Positions 7,598 through 10,335 of a DNA stretch of 10,335 nucleotides are shown piece after piece; position 1 is the first letter of the stretch, and each line of letters opens with the position of its first letter. Both the position numbers and the translations under genes were made by a program. The notes under the pieces are model-generated. The model saw only the letters and a program-made list of their open reading frames with translations. It had not been told where the DNA came from and searched no databases. Source of the DNA: Asterionellopsis glacialis (taxonomy: Eukaryota > Bacillariophyta > Plagiogrammaphyceae > Rhaphoneidales > Asterionellopsidaceae); contig WKLE02002626.1 of the NCBI GenBank assembly GCA_014885115.2, positions 1-10,335 of the forward strand. Direction: 5' to 3'.

Positions 7598-9568
7598 TCA
7601 TGTATGTTTTGCAACAAAAAAACCAATTGATTCAAGTTGTCGCAACCGTTCAGGTTCCATGCGTTTCTTCCTAATCTTTGATCGCTGGTTATCCACCCAT
7701 TTCCCAAGTCGAGGGTTTTTTGCGTAATGGCGTGGAACACGGCAGTGGCCGTGCTCTTTCTTGTAAGCTACCAATTGTTGAAAGTGAGTATCCCATGAAT
7801 TCTGGTACACTGACCAAACAAAACCAATGTCATCTAGTTTCTTTTTCTGCTCGATTGACGTATCTTTTGCTTGCATCCTTTGCTTCTCGACCCACCGCCC
7901 AAGTTGAGGGTCTTCCTTGTTTCTTGTAGGGACACGGCACGTGCCATGCTTCTTTTTATATTCAACTATGCGTTCAAACATTTCGTCCCAGCTACATGGC
8001 GCAGGAACGACAGGCTTCTCCAACCAATCAAAACCTAACTCTGTCAGCGAATGCTTTTGTTCGTCGCTGAGTTTGCTTTTATCTTGTCGTACACGAGCAC
8101 ACCATTGAGCAAGGACTGGGTCAATTTTGTAGTTCCTGGGGACACGGCAGTTTCCATTGATTGCGAAGTACGTTTGTAAACGCGGAAATAGCAAATTCCA
8201 TTCTTTGTTCGTCACCTCTTCTTGCCGTTTTGACGACTGTTGCTCCATCTGTGAGAAGACCGAGTAGTCGACAGAATCACTAGATGCATTAAGGTGGATT
8301 TTCAGGTTTGATGATGATTCGTCAGGTGAATTTGAAAATGTCCGCTGCTCTCTCTCGTCACTGCCAGCACCCAAGCTACATGCATGCAAACAAGAAGTTT
8401 TGGACAACGGTAAGCTTACACCGCTCCCTTCAGAAGATTCTGCAGAATTTTTAGAGACAGATTTCACATTAATGCTAGCTGGTTTTCTAGCCATAGACAA
8501 GCGACTTTGTGAACCTGATGATTCACTTGTATCACTGCCTCCACCAACCGCACAATTAACTGCTAACGGATTATTGCATGCGTCCTTTCCATTCAACCAA
8601 GAGAGTGGCAAGATCATTTCACTTCCTCCAGTCGAAGTTTCTGACAAAAGATGCATACTATTTTGCTTGCCGCCTATCTGTAAATCAGAGCCTTCGGGGT
8701 CTATTGTATTACGGCTGCCAGTATTCGAGGCACTGTCACTCGATTCAGAATAGAAATCCTCATAAATGCTTTGTGTACTGCCATATACACTTGACTCAGA
8801 GCTATCTTTGAAGGCTTTGCTTGCAGCGGATTTGACATGTGAAGAATTACTCGAAAAGAGGCTTTGTGCTCTTTTACATTGCATGTCCTCCGTCAGCAAC
8901 ACATGATGTTGACTAACTTGTTTGTTCTCCATTGTATTCTGTACTTTTTCCTTTTGCTTATCTAATTCGATTGATGCCATGCTTAAGGCCGAGGCTGGAT
9001 TGATCGGGGTAGGATCGATCATGACCTGCTGTGATCCTTGTGCAGACTGCAGTTGTGATTGCAATGAAGCTGCAAACAGGGAAGGCAGCTGAGCAGGCAC
9101 AGGCGATAATGTTTGCCCATGCTGTTGACCATCCATTGTCTGACTTAACTGTTCTCGCTGTACATTGTCTCTTCTCTGGATGCTAGAAGCAAGCTGCTGC
9201 TGTGATCCGACCTGTAGCTGCTGCTGTAGGTTTACTAGGGAGACTGGATTGATGTTTCCTTCTCCTACATTCTGGTGTAACCCTATCTGCTGTATATGTG
9301 TCAGCTGTGTTGCTACGGGCGAAAAAGTTTGTTGTAAAGAAGTCGGTAATAGTTGTCGACACAATCTGCCTGCTGTGATCACTGGATCTGCTTGTTCTTG
9401 TTGCCAGCGGGAGAGCTGTTGTCGATTGATTTCGAGTAGATTGGATGCGTTTAAAACTTGATATTGCGGAATTGACGACGAGTTGGTGATGGTTGGAGGT
9501 TCTTCACCTGTTAATGGTGAGTCACGATCATTGGTTGGCAGGATTGGTGTCTTTGCCATTGCTTCCAT
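7598..9568 (-). CDS. Gln/Ser-rich protein with three C-terminal helicase-associated (HA) domains, putative nuclear regulator
   Basis: A single-exon frame of 656 residues. The C-terminus carries three consecutive HA domains (PF03457-like) at residues 456-525, 526-590 and 591-656. Each has a starting aromatic (EWNLLF, SWDEMF, SWDTHF), a G-x-CRVP core (472-477, 542-547, 607-612), an L-(A/G)-x-W motif (Trp489, Trp559, Trp624) and a closing LxxxGF. HA domains are small helical modules thought to bind nucleic acid. No helicase motifs are present.

The N-terminal 455 residues look disordered. Residues 48-182 are Gln-rich with LQQQLQ-type runs, and 236-440 are Ser-rich with repeated acidic-serine clusters. 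This pattern resembles transcription-factor activation regions, but that function is inferred. A basic cluster, RSKIRKKR, near the C-terminus could aid nuclear import or DNA contact.

The last HA repeat ends GFFVAKHT instead of the usual GF-x-W, just after a run of seven T. Met4 is an alternative start. Confidence 0.85.
   Translation of the reverse strand: MEAMAKTPILPTNDRDSPLTGEEPPTITNSSSIPQYQVLNASNLLEINRQQLSRWQQEQADPVITAGRLCRQLLPTSLQQTFSPVATQLTHIQQIGLHQNVGEGNINPVSLVNLQQQLQVGSQQQLASSIQRRDNVQREQLSQTMDGQQHGQTLSPVPAQLPSLFAASLQSQLQSAQGSQQVMIDPTPINPASALSMASIELDKQKEKVQNTMENKQVSQHHVLLTEDMQCKRAQSLFSSNSSHVKSAASKAFKDSSESSVYGSTQSIYEDFYSESSDSASNTGSRNTIDPEGSDLQIGGKQNSMHLLSETSTGGSEMILPLSWLNGKDACNNPLAVNCAVGGGSDTSESSGSQSRLSMARKPASINVKSVSKNSAESSEGSGVSLPLSKTSCLHACSLGAGSDEREQRTFSNSPDESSSNLKIHLNASSDSVDYSVFSQMEQQSSKRQEEVTNKEWNLLFPRLQTYFAINGNCRVPRNYKIDPVLAQWCARVRQDKSKLSDEQKHSLTELGFDWLEKPVVPAPCSWDEMFERIVEYKKKHGTCRVPTRNKEDPQLGRWVEKQRMQAKDTSIEQKKKLDDIGFVWSVYQNSWDTHFQQLVAYKKEHGHCRVPRHYAKNPRLGKWVDNQRSKIRKKRMEPERLRQLESIGFFVAKHT
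7601..8203 (-). repeat. Three tandem HA-domain coding repeats
   Basis: Three units of about 70, 65 and 66 codons (8203-7994, 7993-7799, 7798-7601) encode the HA domains. They share the residue pattern aromatic...G-x-CRVP...L-x-x-W...LxxxGF. They have diverged at the DNA level, with short shared patches such as ACACGGCA around the CRVP codons. The second and third units resemble each other more closely (EYKKKHGTCRVP against AYKKEHGHCRVP) than either resembles the first, suggesting a more recent duplication. Confidence 0.8.
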
Positions 9569-9621
9569 GCGGATGTCAAGTTATGATCGGGTTGACCAAT
9601 ATGCGGTGTTTAGTTTCAATG

Positions 9622-9630
9622 TTATATATA
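9622..9630 (-). promoter_or_regulatory. TATA-like box upstream of the HA-domain gene
   Basis: TTATATATA on the + strand reads TATATATAA on the minus strand, 53 nt upstream of the ATG at 9568. It fits a TATA box with a short 5' UTR of roughly 20-30 nt. Confidence 0.45.
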
Positions 9631-9689
9631 CCGCAGAGGAAGTCAGGACTATAGCATAGTCTATGGATTGCATGGGGGCATAGAAAAAA

Positions 9690-9875
9690 ATGCTTTCGCG
9701 AAAATTGACATTCAAAATTGTAGTGATATCACATTTTCCATTTTTTTTTCATTATCCATGTGGAAAGGGCGTGGGACTATCCATCCTACAAGATCTTGAA
9801 GTAAAAGCTGGTTTGGGGAGTACCAGCGACACAACAGTGGGTATCACTAGCTTGTACGATCAAGCTCAGGCTTGA
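9690..9875 (+). CDS. Possible small ORF of unknown function (61 residues)
   Basis: The frame runs from an ATG at 9690, directly after an in-frame TAG, to TGA at 9873-9875. AATAAA follows 20 nt later at 9895-9900. The first 24 residues are basic then hydrophobic and Phe-rich (FKIVVISHFPFFFHYP), while the second half (VGLSILQDLEVKAGLG onward) has ordinary protein-like composition. It would be transcribed divergently from the HA gene. I do not recognise it. It could instead be a terminal exon or a chance frame. Confidence 0.2.
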   Translation: MLSRKLTFKIVVISHFPFFFHYPCGKGVGLSILQDLEVKAGLGSTSDTTVGITSLYDQAQA

Positions 9876-9876
9876 T
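9859..9876. repeat. Perfect 7-bp stem hairpin
   Basis: ATCAAGC (9859-9865) and GCTTGAT (9870-9876) are exact reverse complements around a 4-nt loop, TCAG. The hairpin overlaps the end of the small ORF and lies 18 nt before an AATAAA, so it could mark a 3' end. It is short enough to be chance. Confidence 0.4.
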
Positions 9877-10335
9877 TGCTGTTCTATCCTGTATAATAAA
9901 AATGCTTTCCTATTATAGTCCATTATAAAAAAAGGGGTTTCTTACATGGTGCACCGCTTGTGCTAAATAAAAATGAACTTCGGTCTGACATTAAAAGAAA
10001 ACAAAATCTAAGAGAATCGTAAAACCTGTACTGGTAGTAAGAAAAACATTTTTAACTGTATAACACTGCAGTACATCTTATTTCCAAAACAAAACAAAAA
10101 ATCCAATTCGGTGGGTTCCTAGATGTTCCTATTAGCCTACTAACTTTCAGTTAAAAAACTGGTAGTAATGCACACTCACTTGTTGTTGATATTATTCCCG
10201 GTTTCTTAAATACCTGTACGATTTTTAACTTGTATTATATTTAATACAGTATGCAGCAAATGCTTCCCATTATTGCACCCGAGAACAAACGGACGAAAAG
10301 AGGGAGGGAAAGCGAAGCCCCCCATCCTTAATGTC

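Larger units (their letters stand above)
9569..10335. other. Upstream region of the HA-domain gene and AT-rich DNA to the window end
   Basis: Besides the TATA-like box, this stretch contains the 10-bp palindrome GTGATATCAC (9723-9732), a possible small + strand ORF (9690-9875), and a direct repeat ACTGGTAGTAA at 10030-10040 and 10158-10168. AATAAAAATG occurs twice (about 9895 and 9965). At the right edge, a minus-strand frame of 39 codons (10325-10206) is open to the window edge and may be part of something larger outside. No confident gene is visible. Confidence 0.4.

Noticed and set aside
7936..7945. Perfect 10-bp palindrome GGCACGTGCC containing an E-box core
   Set aside because: It sits inside the codons for the conserved G-T-CRVP motif of the second HA domain, so coding constraint explains it.
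8400..8753. A 117-codon + strand open frame
   Set aside because: It lies entirely antisense to the Ser-rich part of the HA-domain gene. Its openness follows from the codon composition of the real gene and it has no domain.

Overview
This is a window of eukaryotic nuclear DNA, most likely from a diatom or a close stramenopile relative. The evidence is: short GTAAGT...AG spliceosomal introns inside otherwise long open frames; a protein built from three helicase-associated (HA, PF03457) domains with no helicase, a type common in diatom genomes; and a protease whose N-terminus looks like a diatom plastid presequence (signal peptide followed by a Phe-containing cleavage site and a Ser-rich, acid-poor stretch). 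There are no bacterial-style operons or Shine-Dalgarno sites. The assignment to a diatom is an inference.

Layout. 1-422: upstream region of gene 1, with a pyrimidine-rich tract and a 9-codon uORF. 423-2828 (+): HtrA/Deg-type serine protease with one PDZ domain. It contains one intron (2071-2217), and removing it restores the canonical catalytic-serine motif. The intron is 147 nt and has no in-frame stop, so the unspliced frame reads straight through. 2829-4566: a 1.7-kb gene-poor stretch with weak ORF fragments, an A+C-rich strand-asymmetric tract and, immediately before gene 2, a dense cluster of GTAC and TACC(A/T)GGTA motifs. 4567-6572 (+): ABCG-type half transporter in two exons (intron 6175-6302), 625 residues after splicing. 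6573-7597: the 3' region shared by gene 2 and the convergent gene 3. 7598-9568 (-): Gln/Ser-rich protein with three C-terminal HA domains, probably a nuclear DNA-binding or regulatory protein. 9569-10335: upstream region of gene 3, with a TATA-like box, a possible small + strand ORF (9690-9875) and AT-rich DNA.

The three genes do not form an obvious pathway: one is a predicted plastid protease, one a membrane exporter and one a putative regulator. I see no clear mobile element, tRNA, rRNA or CRISPR array. The points most worth a second look are the stop-free 3n intron placed directly at the protease active site, the GTAC/TACCWGGTA cluster before the transporter, and the domain architecture of the HA protein.
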